Source: Dermatophagoides farinae
Lineage: Eukaryota > Arthropoda > Arachnida > Sarcoptiformes > Pyroglyphidae
Assembly: GCF_024713945.1 (NCBI RefSeq)
Contig: NC_134683.1
Location: 1,044,501-1,108,500 of the forward strand
Length of the DNA: 64,000 nt
Direction: 5' to 3'
A program made the position numbers and the translations under genes. Positions within the stretch are counted from its first letter, which is position 1. Each line of letters starts with the position of its first letter. The notes under the pieces were generated by a model. That model ran no database searches, was not told the DNA's origin, and worked only from the letters and a program-made list of their open reading frames with translations. Positions 51,501 through 63,197 of this stretch are shown in pieces.

Positions 51501-54500
51501 CGAATAAAGAAAGAAAAATAGACAAAACAAAACAAAAAAACGTTCAATTTACATAATTGGCCATGAAATACGATCATCATCATCATTTTGATTCATGTGT
51601 TTGTTTTGTTTTTTTTTTATTTCCCATTGCAGCAAATCCATTTTGGTAACAACAACAACAACAACAACAACAATCAAACTTTGACACTGAACTACTACTA
51701 CTACTAGCTTACATCATCATTATTATTATAATATAATTTGTGTTTGAATTTTTAATTTTTTTTTTTTTGTTGTTGAATATTTTCATTGAATAATGATGAT
51801 GAAAACAATATAGACGAGATAGAAGAGAATGAAAAAAAATGTCGCATATAAAAATGATTATGGTGACCATATATATTCCATTCATTCATTTTAATTTTTT
51901 TTTTTAATATGCAGAAATGAAATGAAATGAAATATTCAATGATGTGATGACCTCGAACACCTTGTGATTGTTGATTGACAAAACAAAACAAAAAATAAAC
52001 AATGAATTGACATCATCATCATATTATGAATATGTTTATGAAACTTTGTTTTTTTTTGTTGGCTGACTACTGTCAACCATCATCATCATTATCATCATAT
52101 CATCTTATGTTTACTTTTGTTTTTTTTTATTTGGTATAAACATGTCGAAACATTACTATTTTTATCTGAAACTTTGCAAAACAAAAACAAAACAGAAGCA
52201 AATATGATGATGGTGATGATTATTTTATTGTAAAAGGTCAATTTGGCCAAGTTGATTGTAAGATGTTGTTTGTTTTGTTTTGTTTTGTGTTCGATTTTAT
52301 ATTTATGTGTGCAAATATATACAACAACATATATGACAAAGTGTCGAAACATTCATAGATGATAGAACAAAACAAAACACGGATAAATTTTCGTACAATT
52401 TTTCAACAAAAATTCGTGCAAGTAGATCTTTTTTTCCATTTTCATTAATTTTGTTTTTTTTTTAATCATCTAGAGATCTGATCTAATCTTTCTTTCTTTT
52501 TTTTTGTTCGATTGAATGACAACAAGATGAGTTTGTTCATGTTTACAATGTCAATAATGATTGTGGACAGAAGAAATTTGGGTTGCACTTGACTTTAATG
52601 TTTTATTTTTCCCATCAACTTTGACTGAAATTGTAGATTTTTCAAATTGATTATTTTTAGCTTGAATCGTGAATTTTGTATCCAATTTTCAAGTTTTCAC
52701 ATATGAGATCTTTATGAATCAAATGAAAAATCGACCTTGTTAATGATGATATTCGAATTGTAAAATGAAATGAATTCGATTCGTTTCATGATCCGAATCG
52801 AAGTAAATTTTGTTTTGGCCTGATACTTGTTTTGTTTTGTTTTTTTTTCAATTAACTTTTTGGCCTTTTTTTTCTCTTTTTTTGATCTATCTCTCTACCT
52901 TGGAATGAATCATTTATTTAGTGACGGCCAAATGATGATCATGATCATTTTCTCTGGATTCAATCATGAATTACTTAATCATGATCATCAATGAACGAAT
53001 TTGTTCAAAATGTGTATCATACAGATTAGATTTTCATGATCCGATCTACACAACACATACAATTCGCTTTCATTTCATTTTTAATTTTTTTTTTTTTTTG
53101 ATCACGACCTAAAATTGACTAGATATTCAGGTGTTGTTATAATCGTGATGATGATCTATTAATCAATTTCATTCAAAATAATGGTCAAAATTTGTTGATT
53201 ATTGTCATCATTGGATAATTGATCATTGTTGTTGTTGTTGATCATCATCATATTTTATTTTTTTCACATCTTGCCATAACATCATCATCATATGTGTGAG
53301 TACATTACGTGATGATGGACATTAACAAAGAAAACAGGAAAAGGTGTTTGTCTGTGTAGGGGAAAAAAACAACAACAACCGGAAATGTTATTCAATTTTT
53401 TTTTATTTATTTATTTATCATCACTAAAGAAATGGAAAACACCATTAACCGTAAACACATCGTACACACACACAACGATGACGAAAAATTCACATCTTTT
53501 TTCTTCAAAATAATTTGAAATGAAAGTGTCATCTTCATCATCATCATCATCATCATTTTCGTGTTTGGATTGATCTAAATTTTCACATCATCATCATCAT
53601 CATCATTTTAGCTTTTAGTTTATTTATTTATTTCATTTTGACTCGAAAAATGGATGAAATTTTCTCGTTTGCTTCTTTGAAATTTTCTATTCTGTGTTGT
53701 ATTCAAATGCAAATTGAATGGATATGAATGAATGAATTTTAAATTGGCGATTGTGAGGCAAAAATAAAAAAAAATTTCTTTACTTTATCATCATCATCAT
53801 CATCATATTCATCTTTTTTTTCGCCAACAACAGCATTATATTATGAATGAATGGAAAAAAAATCCATTCAATCCATCATCATTCACAAACAAAGAAAAAA
53901 AATGATGGATAAGATTTTCTTTCCACTTTTTTTTTGGATCGTATGGTCCATACTATAGGGAATTATCTGTGTGTGTGTGTGTTTGTGTGTGCCGAGTGTT
54001 GCATTGAAACGGGCATTCATTCGGTTTTTTTATCTCCATTCAAAATATTTAAATTGCTTCCAGTGTTGTTTTCCATTTTTTTTACGCAAAAATTTTGTAA
54101 TTTATTCATTCAAAAATTTCTCCTTTTTTTTCTCATTTATCACAGATTATCATCTCCAATCATCTCCGATTTTTTTTGCGTGTGTGTGTCCATCAGATGA
54201 CTGTGGAATTTGAGAAAAAAAATAAACTTTCAACGTATAAAACCAACGGAGAGGAAAAAATTGTTTTGCCATTTTTTTTTCTTGGTGACATTTTTCATTC
54301 ATTCATTCATTTCCATTTAGTCATATTATAATAATAATCATCATCATCATAATTTTTTCTTTTGGCGACAAAAAAAAACTCTACCAATTCATTCATATAT
54401 CTCTTTGTCTCTGACTCTCTTTCTTTCTTCTCGTTTCTCTTCTTCAATTAAAACACACTTTGATGATAATAACCATCTTCATAATGACGATGATGATAAT

Positions 54501-55355
54501 GGTTATGATGAAGCCACAAATTTGTCTCTATCTCAATCATCATCATCATCATCATCAACAACAGAGTCCATAACATCCAAAAAAGAAAACAAAAATTTTT
54601 CAACTTGTTTCATTCACATATATATCTATTCACACACACATCTTTGCTATATGGCAATTAACAACAACAACAAAACTTGTTCGTGTTTTTTATTTCAAAA
54701 ACTAAAAAAAAAAAAATTTTTGTTTTCCAACAACTTGCCATAACAAATCATCATCGACAACAACAACAACAACAACAAAGAGACAATAATCATAGGGCAT
54801 CATCATTTTTTTTTATTGTTTGTTCCAATAATTGGAACTTGAGACGACGACGAAAACAAAACAAAAAAAAACGAGGTGTGTTAGTGTTCCAGCAATCTAT
54901 TGTTTTCATCGATAATTTCAATTTCACCATTTTTCTTGTCCATTTCAAAAATATAAGATGAGATCACAATCAACGACAACAAAAGTGTAAAGATCTGGAA
55001 CATTTTTGAACATCATATGCTTTTATTTTCGATAGAAACAAATAGACTTTTTGGTCATATTTTTCCCTTCAACAAATTGTTATCACATCACTTATCATCA
55101 TCATTTTTCATGTTTTCAGATTGTTTTCAATTTCAATTTTTGTTGTTGTTGTTGTTGACGCCCATCCTCTTGATGCTAATACCACGATTTATATCCCACC
55201 TACACACACGCGCGAAAAAAATATTCAATCATCATACAGTAGCATTTGAAATTTTTTTTTTGAACATCAAATCATCGAATTATTGATCTAGATTATATAT
55301 AATTAATTGATTGGAAAAAAATAAGAAACGCACACACTCATCATCATCAAACATC
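42528..55355. other. 12.8-kb gene-free tract of simple repeats
   Basis: No coding exon that I can support on either strand. It contains dense ATC/GAT, GTT/CAA, GT/CA and GA repeats and homopolymer runs. It separates strawberry notch from SPPL3, both on plus, and so should hold the SPPL3 promoter toward its right end. Two CCCGGG sites flanking an A-run near 42719-42755 stand out in otherwise AT-rich DNA. Non-coding RNA or long 5'-UTR introns cannot be excluded. Confidence 0.5.
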
Positions 55356-57351
55356 ATGTCATCACATATTCATAGTTTAGCATCATCAACAATAAATACA
55401 ATACAGACTTTTGTACAAAATCAACAACAACAACTTAATAGTAATCATCATCTATTACATCATCATTTGATTAGTGATAATAATAATGGTATAAGTGGCG
55501 GTGGTGGCACTGGTGGTGTTGGTATTGGTGTCGGCAACCATCATATTCATCATCATCCACATTTACAGCATAATCATCATCATCATCATATGAATCCACA
55601 TTTAATACATCATAATGTTGTTGATCCAAATATTTCATCCACAGAATTTCAATCAAATCAATGGTTTGTTTGTGTTTGTTTTTTTTTTTTTTTTTGGTTC
55701 ATTAAAATTCTAATTAATCATGATTTTCATTTTGACAATTTAGGATGTATACATTAATGGATTCATCACGTGTATCAACATTTTTAATACCAATGTTATT
55801 GATTGTTTATGGTAGTTTTCGTTCATTAAATATGGAACAGGAAGCTAAACAAAAAGAAAAAGAAAGAGAAAAAGATGGTCTATTACCATCAACATCATCA
55901 TCATCGTCGTCATCGGGTGATAATAATAGTAAGTAATGATGCCATCAAAATAAAAACCGTGATCATTTATATTCTTATTGAATTCAATTTCTTCAACAAC
56001 GCTATATTTTTGTTTACTTGGAATCGGAATTGCGTAAAAAAGATGTACAAACATTGGATACAATGCAAGCATTATGTCTTCCATTAGGTGCATCCATCTC
56101 ATTATTAGTAATGTTTTTCTTTTTTGATTCAATGCAAATGTTATTTGCAATATGTACGGCAAGTAAGTATGATGAATATGGATGATGATGATCTTGTGAT
56201 CCTTCATATTAATCGATTCTTTTTTCTTTTCTCACTGAAAAATAGTCATCGCAGCCATTGCATTAGCATTTTTATTATTGCCAATGTGTCAATATATTAT
56301 GAAACCTTGTACGGAAAAAAAGAAGTAAATATAAATCAAATTTTTGATTTGATTCAATTTTTTTTCATTCTTTTTTTTTGTATCCATTAGGATCTCGTTA
56401 GGTATTTGTGGCCGTTTTACGCCGGCCGAACTAGTCTCATTTTCATTATCGGTTACAATTGTTTGCATTTGGGTGTTGACTGGCCATTGGTTATTGATGG
56501 ATGCAATGGGCATGGGACTTTGTGTTGCATTCATTGCATTTGTACGTTTACCTAGCCTCAAAGTATCAACATTATTATTGACCGGTTTACTTATCTATGA
56601 TGTATTCTGGGTATTTTTTTCATCATATATATTCAGTTCAAATGTTATGGTATATGTTTTGTTTGATTTATTTGTTTTTCTGTTGTTAAATTTTTATTTT
56701 TTATTTTCATATATACAAGGTTCGTGTGGCAACAAAAACAGCAGAAAATCCTGTCGGTATTGTATCGAAACGTTTTCATTTGAATGGTGGAAAAGATGTG
56801 CCGAAATTATCATTACCTGGAAAGCTAATATTTCCATCATTACAGAATAGTGGACATTTTTCTATGCTTGGTCTTGGTGATATTGTTATGCCCGGTTTAT
56901 TACTTTGTTTTGTATTACGTTATGATGCATATAAACGTACATTATTGAATTCAGCCGATGCTGGTGTACCGCCACCAAAACATTTGAATCGATTCACTTA
57001 TTTTCATTGTTCATTGATTGGCTATTTTTTTGGTAATGTTTAAATTTTCAATGAAACATCTTAATAATTATATAGATCATCATTTTCAATAAATATAGGT
57101 CTATTGACAGCCACCGTATCATCGGAAGTGTTCAAAGCAGCTCAACCAGCACTACTATATCTTGTACCATTCACTCTATTACCATTGCTTACAATGGCCT
57201 ATCTAAAAGTATGAGTTAAAAGTTTTTGTTTTTTAAATTTCTTAATTTTCTTTCTAATTTCTCATTACATCAAACAAACCAGGGAGATTTACGACGAATG
57301 TGGAGCGAACCATTTATTACGACAAGTTTGCCCAAAAATCTTGATGTATGA
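55356..57351 (+). CDS. SPPL3: Signal peptide peptidase-like 3 (SPPL3), intramembrane aspartyl protease
   Basis: Eight exons: 55356-55663, 55744-55928, 56043-56162, 56246-56324, 56391-56649, 56720-57032, 57099-57208 and 57283-57351. All phases agree, giving 480 aa. It is a GxGD-type protease of Golgi/ER membranes that cleaves type II proteins such as glycosyltransferases. Catalytic motifs are intact: YD in [11 protein letters not shown] (Asp about 301), GLGD in [11 protein letters not shown] (Asp about 371), and PAL in [11 protein letters not shown] (about 438-440). [20 protein letters not shown] and [12 protein letters not shown] match SPPL3 rather than SPP or SPPL2. It has about 100 extra residues at the N-terminus (His-, Asn- and Gly-rich), encoded almost wholly by exon 1, that other SPPL3 proteins lack. 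The ATG at 55356 is the first in frame; a start inside exon 2 (MYTLMDSS) would give the usual family length. Confidence 0.94.
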
Positions 57352-58456
57352 AATATATCTAATATAATCAAGATCGATAATCAATTTGATACGAACGATA
57401 AGAATGTTGCCCACATGTCACATACACACACACTGGACATTCTTTTAACCGGATGAATTTCGAAGAAAAAACGAAAAAATACAAGCCGCACAGTTGAAAT
57501 TTAACTGCCAGAAATTCAACTTAATTCATTTTTTTTCTGGCACTTCAAAATCAATTACCGGAAGTTATAGCAGCCGTGTTTATATTCTAAATGAAACCAA
57601 AATTCCATTCAAATTCCTAATTCTCTAACTATCTATCTCTATATCTATCTTTATCACTTACAACAACCTCCAACGCACACAGACACACACACAACGAAAT
57701 AAATCCCATCTTTCTCTATTTCACACTTTCCAAAAAACCCACCCACCCACCAATCAAACACTTTATCTCTTTTTCTTACTTGTAATGACGATTCTATATA
57801 ATTTTGGAATTTTAAATGTGATTTTATTCCTTTCCCACAATCTTACACCCACCCACACCCATTTATTCTGTTTCGTTATATTTTTTTTTTTTTTGTTGCA
57901 AATAGTTTACATTCACTTACTCACTAGATTATTACTGATCATCATAATTTCATTCCATTTGTGAATATAAATACATATGATAATTATATTTTGATATAAA
58001 GAAAAAGATTTGATTTCAACAACAACAACAACAAAAAAATTCAATTAATGATCTTGATCCATATTACACACCATTATTGATTTGATTTGATTCTGTAATA
58101 CAAACACACACACACACACGCGCATCTTATGTAAATTCATTCATACATCATCATTGACCATTTTCCATTTGTAAACAAAAACATATGTGACAACGAAATC
58201 ATATCATTTTGATTTGTAATAAAATGAAAAATTTATATTCAATGAAACAAAACAGAAAAAATAAAATTTAAATATTGTGATCCCATTTTTTTTTTTTTTT
58301 TTTTTTTTTTTTGGTTTCTTTTCATAATGATTCTCGAAATAAATGGGTAGTTGCAAAAAGACATTACAACATTGTGTAAAATTAATTGCTTGTGTTAGTA
58401 GTGGATTCAAATACAAATGTACTAAATGTATCAGGTGCTCTACATTATTTTATTAT
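57352..58456. other. Spacer between convergent genes
   Basis: Holds the 3' ends of SPPL3 (plus) and the gustatory-receptor-like gene (minus). It contains CA runs, C-rich ACCC runs near 57738-57750, and a T27 run at 58286-58312. A short frame at 58416-58204 (minus) contains YLNPLLTQAINFTQCC but has no family match I can name. Confidence 0.4.
58286..58312. repeat. T27 homopolymer (A27 on the minus strand)
   Basis: It lies about 145 bases downstream of the stop codon of an intronless minus-strand gene, where it reads as a run of A. It could be a retrocopy tail remnant, but the window is full of A/T runs, and the minus strand has no AATAAA immediately ahead of it. Confidence 0.9.
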
Positions 58457-59767
58457 TTATTTTGTCATACAAATTTTTTTATAAAACAATGTAATCAATG
58501 GTAAATTCATCATGAACAATTGGACAACTTGAAATTTAGTTATGAAAAATAGTTGACCACAATGAAAACCGAAATGATTATTGGACATTGTTTGTATGAA
58601 TAGATTTGATTTTATCATCAAATTTATATGGCGATTATGATACTTTACAATCGATTTTCTTGCCATCTGATTTAATAATAATCGACAATAATGATGATTG
58701 TATTTAGGTGGAAAAGTTAAGCGTGTAAATATTACGGTTGCAATGAAGTATGCTGATAACATTCCCAATATGGCCAGTGTGTTTGTAGGGGTCATTTCAA
58801 TTTGACGGCTATAGAATACGCACGTTGTTATGGATAATATTTTTGAGGCTGTTTCAAAACTGAACATTGCCAAGCTTACTGTTTTATCCAACAATGCTAC
58901 ATCCGAATAAATTTCAACATATTCTTTTTGTATGCTAATCTCAAAATATTTTATTTTTGAAATATTTTTTGATAATTCATCTTTCTTCAAGAATATATAG
59001 ACTTGTTTCATTCGTATTTTAAGAAATTCAAGAATAAAACCAGATGCTACTGTGCCAACTAATAATGTAAAACTTATGATACCAACTTGAAAACAATACA
59101 ACAGAAAAAAGATTATGCCAAATAAAAGCTCAAGTAATGTTATCTGATTGTGGAAATAGGTTTTTGTAATGAAATAAATTTCTATAACATATGTGATAAT
59201 AAGACCAATAATAACACCAACACCAGATAAATAAGCTGCAATTTTTATTAATAAATAGTAGATAATCAAATGACGACGATAATTTGTTGCTATTTGTTTT
59301 TCGTCAAAAATTAAAGTTTTATATGCTATACTTTGTATTGGTGATTTATAGGTGATTATCTGAATGAAAAAATAGAACCAAGTCCATTCACTAATACAAA
59401 ATAAAATAGTGATTGCTATGATCAATAGATCTAATCGTTTACAATCGATAATTTTCTCCAAATATTTGATACTTATCCATAATGAGTTGTCTACAGAGCA
59501 AATATATATTACTAAAACAATAATAACCAACCAAGCATTGAAAGATGTTAAAATTGCTTGTCTAAGTCTTCGATATGTTCTCGGTATCCGTTGTCGTTGA
59601 TATTCTTCACACGAATATTGGATTTGCAGAACAAAAAATTGAAAATAACGAAATCCATGATAAACAATCTCTGATATTTTCGGTTCGGTATTCAAGTAAA
59701 TCAAATGGGCTATTTCCAATTTAACAAAGATGACAATATTTTCGATTAACATACGTAAACGATCCAT
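58457..59767 (-). CDS. Gustatory-receptor-like seven-TM protein
   Basis: A single exon from ATG at 59767 to TAA at 58457, 436 aa, free of the homopolymer tracts seen in neighbouring genes. About seven hydrophobic segments can be seen: near residues 76-96, 115-138, 175-200, 215-245, 300-320, 330-350 and 400-425. The N-terminal part has a basic stretch YQRQRIPRTYRRLRQA before the first or second segment, and the C-terminal region reads HCGQLFFITKFQVVQLFMM, in the place of the TYxxxxxQF motif of arthropod gustatory receptors. Such receptors are ligand-gated cation channels in chemosensory neurons. The family is fast evolving, so the match is by architecture and a weak C-terminal motif only. AATAAA hexamers occur at the stop. 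Confidence 0.55.
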   Translation of the reverse strand: MDRLRMLIENIVIFVKLEIAHLIYLNTEPKISEIVYHGFRYFQFFVLQIQYSCEEYQRQRIPRTYRRLRQAILTSFNAWLVIIVLVIYICSVDNSLWISIKYLEKIIDCKRLDLLIIAITILFCISEWTWFYFFIQIITYKSPIQSIAYKTLIFDEKQIATNYRRHLIIYYLLIKIAAYLSGVGVIIGLIITYVIEIYFITKTYFHNQITLLELLFGIIFFLLYCFQVGIISFTLLVGTVASGFILEFLKIRMKQVYIFLKKDELSKNISKIKYFEISIQKEYVEIYSDVALLDKTVSLAMFSFETASKILSITTCVFYSRQIEMTPTNTLAILGMLSAYFIATVIFTRLTFPPKYNHHYCRLLLNQMARKSIVKYHNRHINLMIKSNLFIQTMSNNHFGFHCGQLFFITKFQVVQLFMMNLPLITLFYKKICMTK

Positions 59768-61658
59768 GATCACTGACGAGACAAAAGTATGGTTTGTTCA
59801 CCATTTGAGTTGTGTTGATCGACAGAATAAAATGGTTGAGTTTAAATATTCTAAATTTCCACAAATTTAAATCATTTTCATTTTTAGTTCAAGAAATTTG
59901 TTCAAATTTAGACAAAAAGTATCGAAATTCCAGAAAGCAATATCGATTGATCAGTAAAAAAAACTTTTTCGTCGTCTTGACAAAATATTAACGCTCTATC
60001 ATCATAAATTATAAGAATGTCTCATTGCATTCTCATTTGGAATGGAATATTTTTTTTTGCCTAAAAATTTTTTCATTCAAATGAATCATTTATTTGTATG
60101 CAAAAACAGAATAAATTTTTTTCTCTTGAAATTCACGAAATCGATCACTATTAACAATGTTATTGTCAATTAGGAACTTTTAATTTCCCCCCTCTCTCTC
60201 TCAAAAAAAATTGTTTGAATTTGAATAAAAAAGTTTCGATTTTCAGCAATCGATATCGATTGATTAAAATTTTTTTTTTTCAATTTCTTGATGATATATC
60301 TTAAATTATCGATATATGATTTTCAAATTCAAAAGAAAAAATCAGTTTTCACTTGATAGCCAAATTTTTTCAAATAAATCATTTTTTTTGAATTAAATTT
60401 TTTTTGTTATGTCCAAAATTTCATTTCATGCCCCGTATAAAATTCTCTTTGGTTTTTTTTCTAATATTCTCATTTTCAATCCCTATCATCATCATCATCG
60501 GGGATAAAAAAAAGCGAAATTTTGAAATCAAACGTCTTGTTTATAGAAATTTCACTAACAAAACACCTGGATAACAGACATAAAAAAAAACCTAGAAACA
60601 AAATGGAAAAAAATGCTCATAATTTATTTGCGTCAGATATAATGAATTAATGGGGAAAAAACAAAAACACGGAACTAACCTGATCATCATCAGCATTAAA
60701 AGGTGGTGGTGGTGGTGGTGGTGACCACATCATTTGATCAACAATGACGTAAATTGTGATTTGATTTATATCAGAACGAAAAAACAATCGTTTTGTTTCG
60801 ACAATTGAACAAAAATATTTTTATATTCGGTTGCCAACAACAAAATCGGCGTCATTTGATGACGATGATGATGATCATCGTGATGATAATCAAATGCCAA
60901 TGATAAATTTGTAATGGTTCATCATCATCATCATCAACATCAACAGTGAACCAGCATCACCTGTTGTATGTTGAATTTTGATTTGAAAATTTAATTTTTT
61001 TTATGATCGTCGAGGTCGTTGTCGTCAATCGTCACAAAAAAAAATGTTTTCGTTTTTTTTTGTTTTGCTCCAAATGTGATGACGTAAATTGATTTTTCCA
61101 TGTGTACGTAATTTAATTAATTGAATTATCAATCAATCAATCAATCAATTGGACAACAGAATTTTGTTTATCTTTCTCTTAATTTACTATGACCATCATT
61201 TGAAACGAATCGTAATATTTCTTGTTTTCCATTGGTGTTTGTGTGTGTGTGTGTGTGACAAATTGATCCATAACGATTGACGACTATTTTCATCATCAGT
61301 TTCTATTTCAATGCCATTGGTAACGTTTTTTTGTTTTTTTTTTTGATTTAAATCTAGGAATTGGATTGATAAACAAAATTTTTTTTACATCAAGAGAAAG
61401 AAAAAACTACCTGGGTATATAATGACCATCTACCTGTGGTTTTGATTTCAGTTTGATTATCATCATCAAAACGCAGCTGATCTAATCGATCGAACCCGTT
61501 ATAATTCGAATTCGAATGTGTTAACGTTCTAATTTTGGAATCTTTTTGTTTTATTATTTATAAAAATTTCGGTAAGTTTTTTGTCTTGAATTTTGAAAAT
61601 AATTTTTCTAATAACAAAAAAAAATGGATTCATTTTTTTCAGTCGAATCGAATTGAAA
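59768..61658. other. Spacer between divergent genes, with a 5'-UTR intron at its right end
   Basis: AT-rich with long T and A tracts, ATC repeats near 60486-60500 and 60930-60945, and a GGT run near 60703-60723. A likely 5'-UTR intron of the next gene runs from GTAAGT at 61572 to TTTTTTTCAG ending at 61642. No other gene seen. Confidence 0.4.
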
Positions 61659-62223
61659 ATGACAAAATTAACATTGAAAACATTGGCCACGATAACGAAA
61701 AAACCATCGGTCGATGAATTGGATCGCATATCATTAGTGGAAAATATTTCATTAACAAATACCATACATGATCTTCTCAATGAATTGAATCAATATGGTA
61801 CAATGGTTAATGAATGTTCGAAGAAAAAATATTTGCTTGTAAAACAGCTACAAAATGAAATTGATCACATTCATGGTAAAAGAATTTTTACCATACAATT
61901 TTTCGTTAATTTTTTTTCCATTTTTTTTCAATCATAGAATTGGGTAAAATTCCAGTATTAAGTGAATATTTTCAACTATTATTCAATCTGGAATCATGTC
62001 AACAACGAATTGAACAACATGAATTAGATATATCGGATATTGTAACCGAAATGTGTATGACAAAACATATAATTATCAATATGGTACAAATTGATCAACA
62101 AACACGATTACTAGCCAATAGTAAACAACATTCATCATCGACATCATCATTGGTATTATTGAATTGGAAGAAAAATATGGTGAAAAAAATTAATAACCAA
62201 ACTAAACGACGAAATTCAATCAT

Positions 62224-62257
<34 letters not shown>

Positions 62258-62860
62258 TCCAACAACATTATAGCAAAATCGAATGGTTCATCAAAGATAT
62301 TGAAAAATTTATTCAAATTTCTACGAAATTCACCAAAAACATACAACAAGAATCATCGAAATTGTTCGATACGTTCCATACATAAATCATCATTGATCGA
62401 TGATGATGATGATGATAATACTGCATTCAACGATCCAACGTTTGAAACGATTGAACGTTTGAAAATGAAATTGAAATTTTTAAGCAAACATCGACAATCG
62501 AATGAACAATGTTTTCGGTGAGTATTTTGATTTGATTTTTTCTGGTTATTAATAATTATTGGTTGTTATCGATCTCGTAGACAACTTATACAAGATTGTT
62601 TATCATTGAAACAAGAACTAAAACAATATTATCAACAACATTATAAAGAATTAACCGAAAATCAACAAAATCTGAATCAATATTTTCGTTATCGATTACG
62701 TACAAATGAATTACAATCACAGATTGTTACAATGGATCAATCAATTAATGATTATCGACAACAATATCGTAATACAATGGATCGTATACAAACATTAAGC
62801 AATACGATACATAAAAATCGTAATAATAAAGATGGCTATATATGCGATATCCAATCATAA
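61659..62860 (+). CDS. Coiled-coil protein of unknown function
   Basis: Three exons: 61659-61875, 61938-62517 and 62581-62860. The phases agree, giving 358 aa, after a probable 5'-UTR intron. Residues about 20-75 and 75-125 are helical (LDRISLVENISLTNTIHDLL; FNLESCQQRIEQHELD). The middle is basic and Asp-rich with two D-runs. The third exon is a strong coiled coil (DCLSLKQELKQYYQQHYKEL, later QYRNTMDRIQTLSNTIHKN). There is no signal peptide or membrane segment. I do not recognise the family. It is convergent with the NPC1-type gene, 337 bases away. Confidence 0.7.
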
Positions 62861-63197
62861 GATGGCGACACCATTGGATGTTTTTCTTTTTCTAATTTTT
62901 TTTTTAAATTTATGGCGGCAAAACGACAACAACCACCATTAATCGGATTCTTTTTCACATTTATGATTTGAAATGAAGACAAGGAAAAAATTCACATTTT
63001 TTTCGTTCAATCAACAACAACACTACCTCTTTTGTTTTGCAACGAATGTGATCTTGAACTTGTGAATGGTATTGAATTAGATGTGAAAATGAAAAAAAAA
63101 AAAATAATTAATTCGTTTGTGTTTATGTTTAGCAAATGAATGGTGATTATTTTATTTTTCTTTCTCAGTGCCTGTGTTTGTGTGTGTGCGTGTGTGT
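62861..63197. other. Spacer between two convergent 3' ends
   Basis: The first bases read AAGATGGCGACACC just after the coiled-coil gene stop. On the minus strand an AATAAA (63156-63151) lies about 42 bases after the proposed stop of the NPC1-type gene. CA/GT repeat near 63176-63196. Confidence 0.45.
63151..63156 (-). terminator. Poly(A) signal of the NPC1-type gene
   Basis: AATAAA on the minus strand, about 42 bases past the proposed stop at 63198. It supports the gene ending here rather than running into more exons to the left. Confidence 0.5.

Noticed and set aside
54405-54961. Two overlapping plus-strand frames upstream of SPPL3
   Set aside because: They consist of microsatellite and homopolymer translation; no splice link to SPPL3 is visible. 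At most 5' leader.
58204-58416. 70-codon minus-strand frame ending in a Lys run
   Set aside because: The Lys run is the A27 tract; the rest has no family match and no start-site support.
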